The notes under the pieces were generated by a model. It had not been told where the DNA came from. It did no database searches and saw only the letters and a program-made list of their open reading frames with translations. Shown here one piece after another: positions 49,030 to 58,866 of a DNA stretch of 64,000 bases (position 1 is its first letter; each line of letters starts with the position of its first letter). The stretch comes from an uncultured Bacteroidales bacterium (GTDB lineage Bacteria > Bacteroidota > Bacteroidia > Bacteroidales > Paludibacteraceae): NCBI GenBank assembly GCA_902798965.1, contig CADBYS010000015.1:1-64000 (forward strand), in the 5' to 3' direction. A program made the translations under genes and the position numbers.

Positions 49030-51963
49030 ATGAATAGCAAGAAACTATTATTGATCCTCGCATTGCTGTGTACTACCGTCGCCTATTCCAATGAGATGGA
49101 GGATGGTTATGCTGCTGTCAAGCAGCAGTATGAGCAACGCGACAAAGGAGCCTCCAAGGCATTGCAAGATTACCTGAAACGTTATTCTTACACCACCTAC
49201 GCCGATGAGGTGAAGATGATGTTGGGCGTAACGCAGGTTGAGAGCAAGCACTACAAGCAGGCGTTGAAGAACTTTGAAGAAGTGACGCTCACCCGTCTGA
49301 GCAGAGATATGCAACCCGAGTATATGTTCTATCGCGGGTATGCATTCCTGATGATGGGCGAGTACCAGAAGTCGCTCACCTTCTTCTCCACGCTGCGCCA
49401 GAAAGAGACACCTTACACCCTGGCATCGCGCTACTACTATGCTTTTGCCCACTACAAGCTGGAGCATTACGAGCAGGCTTTGCCGGAGTTTCTTGCTATC
49501 GAACACACGCTGCAATACAGCGATATCGTACCGTACTACATAATCCAGATTTACTACCAGCAAGGTAACCTGGAGGAGGTAGAGGCGCGCGCAACGAACG
49601 TGATGGAAGCCAACCCGGGTAATCCCAACAACGGGGAGATAGAACGTATCCTTGGCGAGTTGCAATACCAAAAAGGCGCATATGCGCGTGCTATCCCGCA
49701 TCTGGAAGCGTACGAGAAGAGCTTCACGGAGCAAAAGAAAGAGCTGGTGCGCAACGACATCTACTTGTTGGCAATGGCGTACTTCCACACCGAGCAGTAT
49801 CAGAAGGCTATCACCTGCTTCAAGCGTGTGAAACCGATGAACGACAGCATATCCGAATCCGTTGCGCTGCATTTGGGACATTCGTACGTACACGTAGGGA
49901 ATATCGAACAAGGCAAACTCAACTACGCTGCGGCTGTGCGTTACGGCTTGTCACCCAAGCTGACCGAGGAGGCGATGTACAACTATGCGTTGTGCACCTA
50001 TCAGAGTTCGTCGGCACTGGGGGAAAGTGTAACGGCGTTCACCGATTTTCTGCGTACCTATCCCAAGTCGAAACATACGACCACCATCCGTTCGCTGCTG
50101 TCTGATGCGTTCCTGCGTTCCAAGAACTACCAGGCAGCCTACGAGGCACTGCAACTCATCGACATCACCGACCCGAAGATGGAGCAGACCAAGCAATATC
50201 TGCGCTATCAGTTGGGCGCTGATGCGTTCCGTCAGGGAAACATACAGAAGGCGCAGCAGTTCCTCCAGGAGATTTTGCGTCAACCCAAGGCATACAACGC
50301 CCAGAACGCCGAAGCCTGCTACCTGTTGGCGGAATGTGCGTACCGCACAAGGCAGTACAAGCAAGCCGAGCAGTACCTCAACCAGGCTGAGCAGGAACCC
50401 GGTTGGCAGAAGTCGCCGAACAGGATTCATGCTATCTACCTGAAGGGTTACGCCTACTTCCAGCAACGGATGTACGTGCAGGCTGCGGCTACGCTGCAGG
50501 ATTATGTCAGCAAGGCCGAGGCTACGCAACCGACCTATGCCGACGCCCTGAACCGTATAGGCGACTGCCAGTTCAATGCCCGTAAGTTCACGGAAGCTAT
50601 CCGTACCTACCAGCAGGTGATCGACCTCGGAGCCACAGGAGCCGACTATGCTACCTTCCAGGCAGGTTATGCCTATGGTCTGAAGCACGAATATGTCAAC
50701 AAAGCCGAGAAGATGCTGAGTCTGGTTACCATGTATCCGCAGTCGGATTATGCCGATGATGCGCTGTATGAGATGGCGCGTGCGTATATCGAGAACAACC
50801 AGGAGGAAGCGGCAATCATGGCGTACGAGCGCTTGCTGAGCAACTACCCGAACTCGAATATGGCGCGCAAAGCATCGCTGGAGCAAGGCATGATTCATCG
50901 CAACCTCAAGCACTACGATGAAGCTATCCGTGCCTTCAAGCGTACGATCAACGACTATCCGAGTACCGAGGAGGCTTATGCCGCGCTGGATGGCTTGGAG
51001 CAGGTATATGTGGCTACCAACAATATCAGCGAGTACCTGGCTTACACCAAGAAACTCGGCAAGTCGCAGATGCGCGTGACAACCGCTGAGGACTCTCTGA
51101 CCTATGTCACCGCCGAGCTGCAGTATATGTTGGGCAACTACCGCGAGGCGGCAGCCGGCTTGGCTACGTATATCACCCGTTATTGCAACGGCGGCAGGTA
51201 TTGCACCAATGCCCATTACTATGCTGCCGACAGCTACTACCGCTTGGGTCAGATGCAGGATGCCTTGACCGAATATACGGCTCTCACAAGCCTGAACGGC
51301 AATGCGTATATGGAAGAGGCATGCATGCGCGCTGCGGGTATCTGTTTCGACAACAAAGATTACGAAACGGCTATGGGGCACTTCCGCCATCTGGCAAGTG
51401 TAGCTTCCGGCGAGACGAACCGACGCATCGGTCAGATAGGTGTGCTACGTTGCGCCTCGAACCTGAAGGATGAGAACACGGTGATCAGTACCGCTTCGGA
51501 TATCCTGTTGCAGGAAGGCTTGTCGGACGAGATGCGTCAGGAGGCACTGTACTGCCGCGCCAAGGCATATCTGAACCGCAACGAGAACGGTTTGGCAGTA
51601 GTAGATCTGGTTCCTCTCTCGCAGGAAGCCGTGACGGCTATAGGAGCCGAGAGCAAGTACCTGCTTGCGCAAGCCTACTATAATCTGGGCGCACTGGATA
51701 ATGCCGAAGCCGAGGTGATGGCTTTTGCGCAGATGAACACCCAACACCAGTATTGGCTCGCCAAGGCGATGGTTCTGCTGGCGGATATCAGCCTCAAGCG
51801 CGAAGATACTTATCAGGCACAGCAGTACCTGCTCGCCCTGCAGGCTAACTACCATGCCGAGGATGACATTCAAGGTATCATTGCCGAGCGTCTGGCTGCC
51901 ATCAATGCCATGATGCAAGCTGAGCAGGCGGACGACGATGACAACACCGAACCCGTTGAGTAA
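49030..51963 (+). CDS. Large tetratricopeptide-repeat periplasmic protein
   Basis: A 977-residue protein with a signal peptide (to about VAYSN, residue 20) and then TPR repeats over nearly its whole length, for example 'AYFHTEQYQKAITCFKRVKPMND', 'GDCQFNARKFTEAIRTYQQV' and 'KHYDEAIRAFKRTINDYPSTEEAY'. The end is acidic (EQADDDDNTEPVE). It probably acts as a scaffold in the periplasm, comparable to BamD-like or gliding/secretion-associated TPR proteins of Bacteroidota. It is followed 21 bases later by an outer-membrane barrel gene; the two likely work together. ATG 49030 is preferred to the upstream TTG. Confidence 0.85.
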   Translation: MNSKKLLLILALLCTTVAYSNEMEDGYAAVKQQYEQRDKGASKALQDYLKRYSYTTYADEVKMMLGVTQVESKHYKQALKNFEEVTLTRLSRDMQPEYMFYRGYAFLMMGEYQKSLTFFSTLRQKETPYTLASRYYYAFAHYKLEHYEQALPEFLAIEHTLQYSDIVPYYIIQIYYQQGNLEEVEARATNVMEANPGNPNNGEIERILGELQYQKGAYARAIPHLEAYEKSFTEQKKELVRNDIYLLAMAYFHTEQYQKAITCFKRVKPMNDSISESVALHLGHSYVHVGNIEQGKLNYAAAVRYGLSPKLTEEAMYNYALCTYQSSSALGESVTAFTDFLRTYPKSKHTTTIRSLLSDAFLRSKNYQAAYEALQLIDITDPKMEQTKQYLRYQLGADAFRQGNIQKAQQFLQEILRQPKAYNAQNAEACYLLAECAYRTRQYKQAEQYLNQAEQEPGWQKSPNRIHAIYLKGYAYFQQRMYVQAAATLQDYVSKAEATQPTYADALNRIGDCQFNARKFTEAIRTYQQVIDLGATGADYATFQAGYAYGLKHEYVNKAEKMLSLVTMYPQSDYADDALYEMARAYIENNQEEAAIMAYERLLSNYPNSNMARKASLEQGMIHRNLKHYDEAIRAFKRTINDYPSTEEAYAALDGLEQVYVATNNISEYLAYTKKLGKSQMRVTTAEDSLTYVTAELQYMLGNYREAAAGLATYITRYCNGGRYCTNAHYYAADSYYRLGQMQDALTEYTALTSLNGNAYMEEACMRAAGICFDNKDYETAMGHFRHLASVASGETNRRIGQIGVLRCASNLKDENTVISTASDILLQEGLSDEMRQEALYCRAKAYLNRNENGLAVVDLVPLSQEAVTAIGAESKYLLAQAYYNLGALDNAEAEVMAFAQMNTQHQYWLAKAMVLLADISLKREDTYQAQQYLLALQANYHAEDDIQGIIAERLAAINAMMQAEQADDDDNTEPVE

Positions 51964-51984
51964 CACAGTAACAAAGTAAGGACT

Positions 51985-53802
51985 ATGCGTATGAACAATA
52001 AATCATATATCAGACTATTCTCCATCGCGGCACTGTTGCTGCTGTTGCCGCTGTGTGTAGTAGCACAAGATACAACACTGAACAGAAACGTTACTGTAGA
52101 GCGCGACTTCCAGCCTATCATCAGCAGTGCCGGCATCGTAAGCGTGAAGCCGGTCATCGTGCAGCAGGATATCGAACCGGTGGAAGTGACCTACTCATCG
52201 TTCTCGCAAGCTTTGTCGCCTGCATTCAACATCAATCCCTTAGGCTGCTCGCTCACCACATGGAACGAACCCAAACCGCTGCACGGCTACGTCAGTGGCG
52301 GCTTAGGTCATACGAATACGGCGTTTGACTTCGGTTATCGTATGGAGGAGAAGAAGAGCAAACTCACCTTCGATGCCTTTGCCCATCACCGTGCGGCTTG
52401 GGGACGATACACTGTGGAGAAAGCGAACTTCGGTTTGGATATCACCAAGACCTTCTCGGGCGCTGCACTGTACTTCGGTGCGGATGCCGAGAATCAATAT
52501 TACACCATGAGCGGACGATATGTGGATTCGTTAGGCATGATACATATCGCCAAGCCTTCTCAGCTCAAGGCTGTGGATAAACTCTCGCTCTGGACAATCA
52601 ACACGCACATCGGGCTGCGTTCCGCTCGCCGCGGTAGTATCCAATATATGCTGCAGACAGGTTACTCGGCGTTTATGTATGCCACCAACGCCACCGAGCA
52701 TCAGATACGTACGCTCGGCAGCCTGGCGTGGAACGGAGGCGCGCACAAGGCGGGCGTGAACCTGAAAGTATCGAACTTCTTTATCAAGGTTAACGACAAC
52801 TCTATTCTCCCCTCGGCGTATAATCCCCGCCACGCTATTCATCTGGAGCCGTACTACGGCTACGACCATAACCGCTTCCATGCGCATTTGGGTGTGAATG
52901 TGGATATGAACTTCGGTCATGGCACGCTGCTGACCAACGTGGCTGATTTTGCTCTTGCTCCCTCGCCGAACGTGAAGTTGGAGTACGATATTGCCAAGAG
53001 CTGGCTGGCTATCTACGGAGAGGCAAGTGGTTCGTACGGCGAAGGCTCGTTGCAGGAGTACTGCCACCTGTTCCCGTACCGCCACTTCGAGGAAGGTGTC
53101 ACCTCGCACCACGCCCTGGCGTACATACCCGTACAGGCGCAACTCGGTCTCAAGATCCGCCCGCAAGCCAATCTGCTCATCGACCTGCACGCGCGCTATG
53201 AGATGAAGAAGAACCAGCTGTCCACATCCAATCCGTACTATTGGGAGAACAGGCTGTACCGTGACGGCTTCGGCAACAGCGATCCCGTGTTCAGCGAATA
53301 TGTCTATTGCGACCTGCAGCGCTGGAAGATAGGTGCGGAGATAACCTACCACTACCAGGACATCATTCATATCCTGCTGGCAGGTGCGTACTACACCGGT
53401 TCGATGGATGATATCTCACTATCCAATAAGGTTACCACCCCCGGGTTCCTGTCGGTGGTGAAGAACGCTGACGGCTCATTCAAGATGCTTGATCGCCCGC
53501 GCTGGGATGTGACGGCTAACATCGACGCACGCATCAACCGCCATTGGACGGTTTATTCGCACAACTACTTTGCCGGTGCACGGCAGGTGCTCATGTACAA
53601 GGAGAGTGCTGCGGGACGCGAGTATTCGATAGCCCGGCTTATTCCGACCATCGACATCAATCTCGGCTGCGCGTACGAGTACAACAAGTGGCTGAAGATC
53701 TTCTTGGAGCTGAACAATATAGGCTATCAGCATTACCTGTATTACTACGGCTACGCCAACCCGGGAACGAACTTCCTGTTGGGCGCATCGTATAAGTTCT
53801 AA
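51985..53802 (+). CDS. Outer-membrane beta-barrel protein (TonB-receptor-like, no plug)
   Basis: A 605-residue exported protein. A signal peptide (to about VVAQD, residue 29) is followed by 'TTLNRNVTVERDFQPIISSAGIVSVKPVIVQQDIEPVEVTYS'-type periplasmic strands, then amphipathic beta strands rich in Tyr/Trp ('YVSGGLGHTNTAFDFGYRME', 'LNLGCAYEYNKWLKIFLELNN'-like) and a C-terminal Phe (GASYKF) as expected for Bam-inserted barrels. No TonB box or plug domain is visible. Pairing with the TPR gene resembles Bacteroidota envelope systems of unknown substrate. Its stop overlaps the convergent gene's stop by four bases. Confidence 0.78.
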   Translation: MRMNNKSYIRLFSIAALLLLLPLCVVAQDTTLNRNVTVERDFQPIISSAGIVSVKPVIVQQDIEPVEVTYSSFSQALSPAFNINPLGCSLTTWNEPKPLHGYVSGGLGHTNTAFDFGYRMEEKKSKLTFDAFAHHRAAWGRYTVEKANFGLDITKTFSGAALYFGADAENQYYTMSGRYVDSLGMIHIAKPSQLKAVDKLSLWTINTHIGLRSARRGSIQYMLQTGYSAFMYATNATEHQIRTLGSLAWNGGAHKAGVNLKVSNFFIKVNDNSILPSAYNPRHAIHLEPYYGYDHNRFHAHLGVNVDMNFGHGTLLTNVADFALAPSPNVKLEYDIAKSWLAIYGEASGSYGEGSLQEYCHLFPYRHFEEGVTSHHALAYIPVQAQLGLKIRPQANLLIDLHARYEMKKNQLSTSNPYYWENRLYRDGFGNSDPVFSEYVYCDLQRWKIGAEITYHYQDIIHILLAGAYYTGSMDDISLSNKVTTPGFLSVVKNADGSFKMLDRPRWDVTANIDARINRHWTVYSHNYFAGARQVLMYKESAAGREYSIARLIPTIDINLGCAYEYNKWLKIFLELNNIGYQHYLYYYGYANPGTNFLLGASYKF

Positions 53803-56540
53803 GGAATGCGCGCGCGCAGGAGCACGTGTATGTCCGTGCGCGTAACGGGACGGGAATGTTGCGCTGCCCATGTGGGGTGATACACGGTTTCACTCACGCG
53901 CATATACAAAGCCAGTTGTTCGGTCAGTTTGTAGCGCATATTCACGTACCAACGTCCGCCCTGACCGTACGTGACGGGAATAGAGAAGGCATACAGCACA
54001 TCGTTCTCATAGGTGTAGATCCGGTTATCCCAACTCCGTGCATCAAAGCCCTGCAGGCGCATCTGTATCACCATCGGGATAACGGGCACTCGGTACTCTA
54101 TATCCTGACTGATGCTCACGCCGTAAGTAAGTGGCGAAGAAGTGTCTATATGCCTCACGAGTGTGGCATCCAGGCGCGAATGGAAGCGCCAGTTAGCCAA
54201 TGAATAGGTAAATTCTGTGCGTGCCTTATGGGTGCGCACAGTTCCTTTTTGTCGCGTGCGCCAGCAGAGTAGGGCGGCGTACTCCGCTGCCTGGTACTCT
54301 GCTTGCCCTAACACTTCATAACCCGTCGTGCCCGCTTGACGAATGCCGTACTTCGCTCCCGCAAAGTGAAACACATCGCCGTACGCCGACAAACGCCAAT
54401 GCCGCCAACCTTTATATTCCACACCCAAGTATCCGCCTTGCTCATCGCCCAAACGCGAACTTTCGCAAAACGCATAACCATACGCATTATCGAACGTAGG
54501 TGAGTAGTAGCGGTACAGTCCTACCAAGCCTAAATCCGGTAGCGGCGTGAGTCGCATACCGGCTATCGTACCTACACCCCAACGGCTGTTCTCACTTGCC
54601 GCCACTTCGGCAAACAGTTGCATCCATCGCCATGTGTAGCGTATATCTGCGCCGACCACCAACTGATGCTTGCCGCGAAAATACGCACTGTTGTAATAGG
54701 TGTTGCGCACCGGCAGCGAGTCGGAATACAGATGCTCCATCACCGTCAGTCCCACCCGCAGGTTGCGGAAGTTCGCATTCACGTTCGCGCCTATGGCGTG
54801 ATGCCACACCTTGTTGCTGTCCACCGAGTACCAGCCGCTCATCTCGGTATGCTTGCCGGCGGCAAACGTAGCGCCTATACCCTGATAGCGCTCACTGCCC
54901 GCCGAACTGACTTTACTCAGTCCTTGCTTCTCATTACCCGTCTGCATCACGCGGCTGCTCTTGCCGGTATGGAAGAAGTGGTTGGCCACCAAGCCTTGAC
55001 CGAAGCGCGCTTGAAAACATCCGACCACCAGGCGTTTCAGGCAACCTATATCATCCAGTTGCAGATACCCGCCGTATTGCAGGTCTTGCCAGCCTCCGGC
55101 AGCCGGGCGACGAATCGTCACACCCGCTGCCACCTTGCGGCGGTACGAGTAACCGTACTTGGCTTGCACATATACGGGATCCGTGCCGCTGTAGGCTTCG
55201 ATGTTGCGCACATCGGTACGCAGACTCACATCATGCTTGCCATAAGCACCCAATTCGCGCCAGTAGAACGGCTTAGGTTCTTTTTCACCCACCTCCACGA
55301 ACGGCAACAGATTACGTATCTCATAATCCTTCAGCCCGCCGACGAGTTGCAGTTCGCTCAGGCTGTGCAAGGGCAAATCGCGCACCTTGAGCAGAATACC
55401 GCTCACCTGCTCCTCGCTTAGGAACGGCAACTCCTTCAAGGCATCGTAGTTGCCTTCATTCAGCGGAACGGGTGTCTCCATCTGTGCCAGCAGCTGTTCG
55501 CTCAGTGTCTCGAAATCCACAGAACTGCTTTCTGCCTGCTCCTCGGTAACCTGCGAATAGATATCCTCCAGGATACTCGCGATAGGTATATCCATCCCGG
55601 TACGCTCTGTTGCGTCAGGTATATCCAGCACGATAGGCAGGTGGTCGGAATAGCCGTCACGTTGGTATTGATACCCGTTGTAGGTGCGGTAAGGTTTGTA
55701 CCCCACATAGCCTTCGTCCTCTGTCAGCAGCCACGGCGCATCGTAGATCTGCGTCTGCACGGTATCTCGCAATTCTGCGGATACATAGAACTGATCAATG
55801 CAGCTCCACTGACCTTGATACTTGTAGCTGCCTCGCCCCTGTTTTTGCCACGTCAGCATCTTGTTGTGCATGCCGCGTATATCTTCCTTGGGCTCGCTGT
55901 TCATATCGCCCATCACCACGATCTTGGCTCTTGGGTGCTCAAGCAGGATACTATCCACATGCTGCTGTATAGTCTGTTTGGCGCGCTGACGCAAGGCGGA
56001 AGCCGAGGATGAACCCAATTGGCTGGGCAGATGGCACAGGAACACGTGCAGACTGTCGCCTCCGGGCATCGTGCCGCAGGCATATAGTATATCGCGCGTG
56101 GTACGTTCGCCGGGCAACACCGGCACACGTAGCGGAGCGGAATGCAGCACGGCAAACAGATCCGGACGATACAGCAGCGCCACATCTATGCCGCGCACGT
56201 CGGGACTCTCGTAATGGATATAGGCATAACCAAGGCTACGTAGGTTCTGCTTGCACAGGTCGCGCACGCACTGCTCGTTCTCTATCTCGCACAGCCCCAC
56301 CAGCGCCACGCCTTCCCAACCGCCTATGTCCGCTATCGTGCGGGCTATCTGCTCGCGCTTGTGGTAGTAGCGGTCAGCCGTCCAGTGCCGCGCACCATCC
56401 GGCGTGTACTCGCTGTCATCGTGAATGCTGTCGGGTGTGCAATCAAAAAGGTTTTCGACATTGTACGACACAATGCGAAAACCATACACAGGCCATGCGA
56501 CTATAAGCAGTAACAAAATATAGCCGATGCGCCTTGACAT
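53799..56540 (-). CDS. EEP nuclease/phosphatase - HhH - outer-membrane barrel fusion
   Basis: A 913-residue exported protein. Signal peptide 1-20. Residues 21-310 are a full EEP catalytic domain: 'SYNVENLFD' (N27-N30), 'LCEIEN' (85-88), 'RGIDVALLYR', H170 in 'CHLPSQ', 'VMGDMNSEP' (211-214), 'CIDQFYVS' and 'GYSDHLPIV' with H300. Residues about 340-415 resemble the helix-hairpin-helix segment of a known Bacteroidota outer-membrane family ('ALKELPFLSEEQVSGILLKV', 'LSELQLVGGLKDYEIRNLLPFVEV'). Residues 425-913 are barrel strands ('YGYSYRRKVAAGVTIRRP', 'RFGQGLVANHFF'). The C-terminus ends RARIP, not in an aromatic residue. It sits 10 bases after sufS. Confidence 0.82.
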   Translation of the reverse strand: MSRRIGYILLLLIVAWPVYGFRIVSYNVENLFDCTPDSIHDDSEYTPDGARHWTADRYYHKREQIARTIADIGGWEGVALVGLCEIENEQCVRDLCKQNLRSLGYAYIHYESPDVRGIDVALLYRPDLFAVLHSAPLRVPVLPGERTTRDILYACGTMPGGDSLHVFLCHLPSQLGSSSASALRQRAKQTIQQHVDSILLEHPRAKIVVMGDMNSEPKEDIRGMHNKMLTWQKQGRGSYKYQGQWSCIDQFYVSAELRDTVQTQIYDAPWLLTEDEGYVGYKPYRTYNGYQYQRDGYSDHLPIVLDIPDATERTGMDIPIASILEDIYSQVTEEQAESSSVDFETLSEQLLAQMETPVPLNEGNYDALKELPFLSEEQVSGILLKVRDLPLHSLSELQLVGGLKDYEIRNLLPFVEVGEKEPKPFYWRELGAYGKHDVSLRTDVRNIEAYSGTDPVYVQAKYGYSYRRKVAAGVTIRRPAAGGWQDLQYGGYLQLDDIGCLKRLVVGCFQARFGQGLVANHFFHTGKSSRVMQTGNEKQGLSKVSSAGSERYQGIGATFAAGKHTEMSGWYSVDSNKVWHHAIGANVNANFRNLRVGLTVMEHLYSDSLPVRNTYYNSAYFRGKHQLVVGADIRYTWRWMQLFAEVAASENSRWGVGTIAGMRLTPLPDLGLVGLYRYYSPTFDNAYGYAFCESSRLGDEQGGYLGVEYKGWRHWRLSAYGDVFHFAGAKYGIRQAGTTGYEVLGQAEYQAAEYAALLCWRTRQKGTVRTHKARTEFTYSLANWRFHSRLDATLVRHIDTSSPLTYGVSISQDIEYRVPVIPMVIQMRLQGFDARSWDNRIYTYENDVLYAFSIPVTYGQGGRWYVNMRYKLTEQLALYMRVSETVYHPTWAAQHSRPVTRTDIHVLLRARIP

Positions 56541-56550
56541 ACTGAGCGGA

Positions 56551-57771
56551 TTACGATAATAATATACTCAGCGCGCGTTGTAGGGCTGCGATGAACGCGT
56601 CAATCTCCTCGCGGGTATTGTACATGCCGAAGGATATACGTACCGTTCCCACTACGCCTAATGTTCCCATCAGCGGTTCGGCGCAATGATGACCTATCCG
56701 CACGGCTATGCCCTGCTGATCCAGCAGCGCACCTATATCAAAAGGATGAACGAGCTTGCCTGCCGCGTCATACACGTTCAGCGACAGTGCACCCACTTTC
56801 TTTTGTCCCGCGGCATAGATCTTCACGCCTGCTATCTGCCCCAGTTGCTGCTCGGCATATGCCGTCAAGTCCTGTTCGTGCGCAGCCAAGGCAGCCATCC
56901 CGCACTCCTGCATATACTTGGCGGCAACACCCCAGGCATACGAGCCCACGTAATCCGGTGTGCCGGCCTCGAACCGATACGGCAGTTCGTTGTACGTCGT
57001 TCCCTCCCAACGCACATGTTGTATCATCTCTCCGCCGCCCTGATACGGTGGCAACTGACTCAGCCAATTCTCTTTGCCATATAGCAGACCTATGCCGGTC
57101 GGTGCGTACATCTTATGTCCCGAGCAAACGAAGAAATCACAATCCATCGCTTGCACATCCACGGGTATATGCGGAGCCGACTGTGCGCCGTCGATGCATA
57201 CAGGTATTCCCTGCTCATGTGCCAGGCGGATGATCTGCTCCACGGGATTCTGTATGCCCAGCACGTTGCTCACGTGGGCTACGCTCACCAACTTCGTGCG
57301 CGGTGACAGCAGCTGCTTGTAGGCATTCATATCCAGCGACAGGTCTTCGCGCAACGGGATAACACGCAGCATGGCATGTTTCCTCTCGCACAGCATCTGC
57401 CAGGGTACGATGTTCGAGTGGTGTTCCAAGCCCGATACGATGATCTCATCGCCTTCGCCAACAAACGCCTCGCCAAAGCTGAACGCCAACATGTTCAGTC
57501 CTTCCGTTGTTCCGCGGGTGAACAGTACCTCCTTGCTTTGCTTGGCGCCGATCAGGTCGGCAAGTATCTGCCGCGCCTCTTCGTGCTTGGCGGTGGCTAC
57601 CTGACTCAGGTGATGCGTGCCGCGGTGGATATTCGCGTTCCACGTCGTATATGCCTCGCTGATGGCATCGATCACGCATTGCGGCTTTTGCGAGGTGGCG
57701 GCATTATCGAAGTACACCAGCGGCTTGCCGTGTACTTGTTGCTTCAATATAGGAAAATCTTCTCTTCTCAT
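56551..57771 (-). CDS. sufS: Cysteine desulfurase (SufS/CsdA type)
   Basis: A 406-residue PLP enzyme that moves sulfur from cysteine to Fe-S cluster assembly proteins. 'VYFDNAATSQKPQCVIDAI' is the start, 'RGTTEGLNMLAFSFG' and 'SGLEHHSNIVPWQ' bind PLP, 'CSGHKMYAPTGIGLLYG' contains the PLP lysine, and 'VRIGHHCAEPLM' the catalytic Cys of group II desulfurases. Length is standard. No suf neighbours (sufBCDE) are seen here; it lies between gldB-like and the EEP-barrel fusion. The 25-base gap before its ATG consists of heptamer repeats. Confidence 0.95.
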   Translation of the reverse strand: MRREDFPILKQQVHGKPLVYFDNAATSQKPQCVIDAISEAYTTWNANIHRGTHHLSQVATAKHEEARQILADLIGAKQSKEVLFTRGTTEGLNMLAFSFGEAFVGEGDEIIVSGLEHHSNIVPWQMLCERKHAMLRVIPLREDLSLDMNAYKQLLSPRTKLVSVAHVSNVLGIQNPVEQIIRLAHEQGIPVCIDGAQSAPHIPVDVQAMDCDFFVCSGHKMYAPTGIGLLYGKENWLSQLPPYQGGGEMIQHVRWEGTTYNELPYRFEAGTPDYVGSYAWGVAAKYMQECGMAALAAHEQDLTAYAEQQLGQIAGVKIYAAGQKKVGALSLNVYDAAGKLVHPFDIGALLDQQGIAVRIGHHCAEPLMGTLGVVGTVRISFGMYNTREEIDAFIAALQRALSILLS

Positions 57772-57772
57772 C

Positions 57773-57793
57773 TTTCGACTTTTGACTTTCGAC
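57773..57793. repeat. Heptamer array abutting the sufS start
   Basis: On the minus strand GTCGAAA GTCAAAA GTCGAAA fills the gap between the gldB-like stop and the sufS ATG, ending one base before the start codon. Confidence 0.65.
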
Positions 57794-57796
57794 TCT

Positions 57797-58810
57797 CTAC
57801 GGCTTGTAGTAACTCTCCCGCAGAATCAGCTCCGCATCGTGGTTGGCTATCAAATCCTGCAAACTGACCTCCTTGTGGTGCTCCATGTAGCTCTCCACGA
57901 TACGCCAGCCTATCCATGTGCCCAGGCGTGGAGGCGCTTCCTGCGAGATCTCGGTCGTGAACGGCGCGTCGTTCAGGTACGTGGTGAGCAGCAGCTGATC
58001 GGTCTTGAACAAGTCGCGCTTGTCCATCATTCGGTTCCACACTTGTCGCTCGTACCTGTCGCACCACTGCCATTGTTGCTGGGTGTAACCCATCACCTCA
58101 TAGTCCGGCTCGTCGAGCAGGGTGGAGCACACGTACATCAATTTCCCGCGGTATATCATGTTGTCGAGCAGCCGGCTTTTCGTGCTTTCGAACGGGAAGT
58201 GCGCAAACAGATACCCGCTCACTATATCGCCGGCTATGCACTCCTTGCGCATCGTCTGTTTCTGGTAGTCGTACACCACCTGGTTGTAATACGGATAGTC
58301 GCTGCCCAGGTACATATCCAGGCCTACAGCCATATCGTCGTCCTCTAAGAACAGCACCGTGGCATTAAACCCGCTCACAAACGTATATACGGTCGGTACA
58401 TGCAGTTCGGGATATAGGTACCTAAGGCGCGTGAAGGCCTGTGACAGTTCCTTCTCTATAGCGCGCATGTCGGCAAACGTCTCGAGTACCAACCGGTTGG
58501 TTTGCTCAAAGCCGTACAGCGTGTCGTGGATAAACAGCGGAAGAGCCTCTGCCAGATAATCCGTGTCGCTTGCCGCCCCACCCAGAGCCTGCTCGATATA
58601 CTCCGGCATGAACGCCGGATATGCGGCATACAATGCCCGCACATCGTCCGGCGCCTGCTCCGTGCGTATGCTCAGCAATGCCGAGTCAAAACGCACTATC
58701 TGAACCTTCTGCTCATGCATCATGCGCGGGTAGTACTGCCGCTTGCCCTGGCAACCTGCCATCAGCAGCCCTGCCATCACTATCCATATATACCTTTCAC
58801 CCTTAACCAT
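57797..58810 (-). CDS. gldB: GldB-like lipoprotein
   Basis: A 337-residue lipoprotein. 'YIWIVMAGLLMAGC' ends in a lipobox at Cys 20. 'QIVRFDSALLSI' near the start, 'FMPEYIEQALGG', 'YPELHVPTVYTFVSGFNATVLFLEDDDMAVGLDMYLGSDYPYY' region and 'YVCSTLLDEPDYEVMGYTQQQWQWC' fit the gliding motility lipoprotein GldB family, which is also widespread in non-gliding Bacteroidales where its role is unknown. The start codon lies inside a 7-nt repeat array. The symbol is by family resemblance only. Confidence 0.8.
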   Translation of the reverse strand: MVKGERYIWIVMAGLLMAGCQGKRQYYPRMMHEQKVQIVRFDSALLSIRTEQAPDDVRALYAAYPAFMPEYIEQALGGAASDTDYLAEALPLFIHDTLYGFEQTNRLVLETFADMRAIEKELSQAFTRLRYLYPELHVPTVYTFVSGFNATVLFLEDDDMAVGLDMYLGSDYPYYNQVVYDYQKQTMRKECIAGDIVSGYLFAHFPFESTKSRLLDNMIYRGKLMYVCSTLLDEPDYEVMGYTQQQWQWCDRYERQVWNRMMDKRDLFKTDQLLLTTYLNDAPFTTEISQEAPPRLGTWIGWRIVESYMEHHKEVSLQDLIANHDAELILRESYYKP

Positions 58811-58866
58811 TAACCTGTAACCTTTAACCCATAACCCATAACCCTTAACCCTTAACCCATAACCCT
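58804..58866. repeat. Nine-unit heptamer array spanning the lolD end and the gldB start
   Basis: Nine consecutive 7-nt units of consensus TAACCCW (58804 to 58866). The first unit supplies the gldB-like ATG (CAT on the plus strand), and the last two units encode the C-terminal residues and stop of the ABC protein. Confidence 0.9.

Noticed and set aside
58804-58866. Telomere-like sequence indicating a linear replicon end
   Set aside because: The unit is 7 nt (TAACCCW), internal, and within coding sequence on both sides; genes continue without a break.
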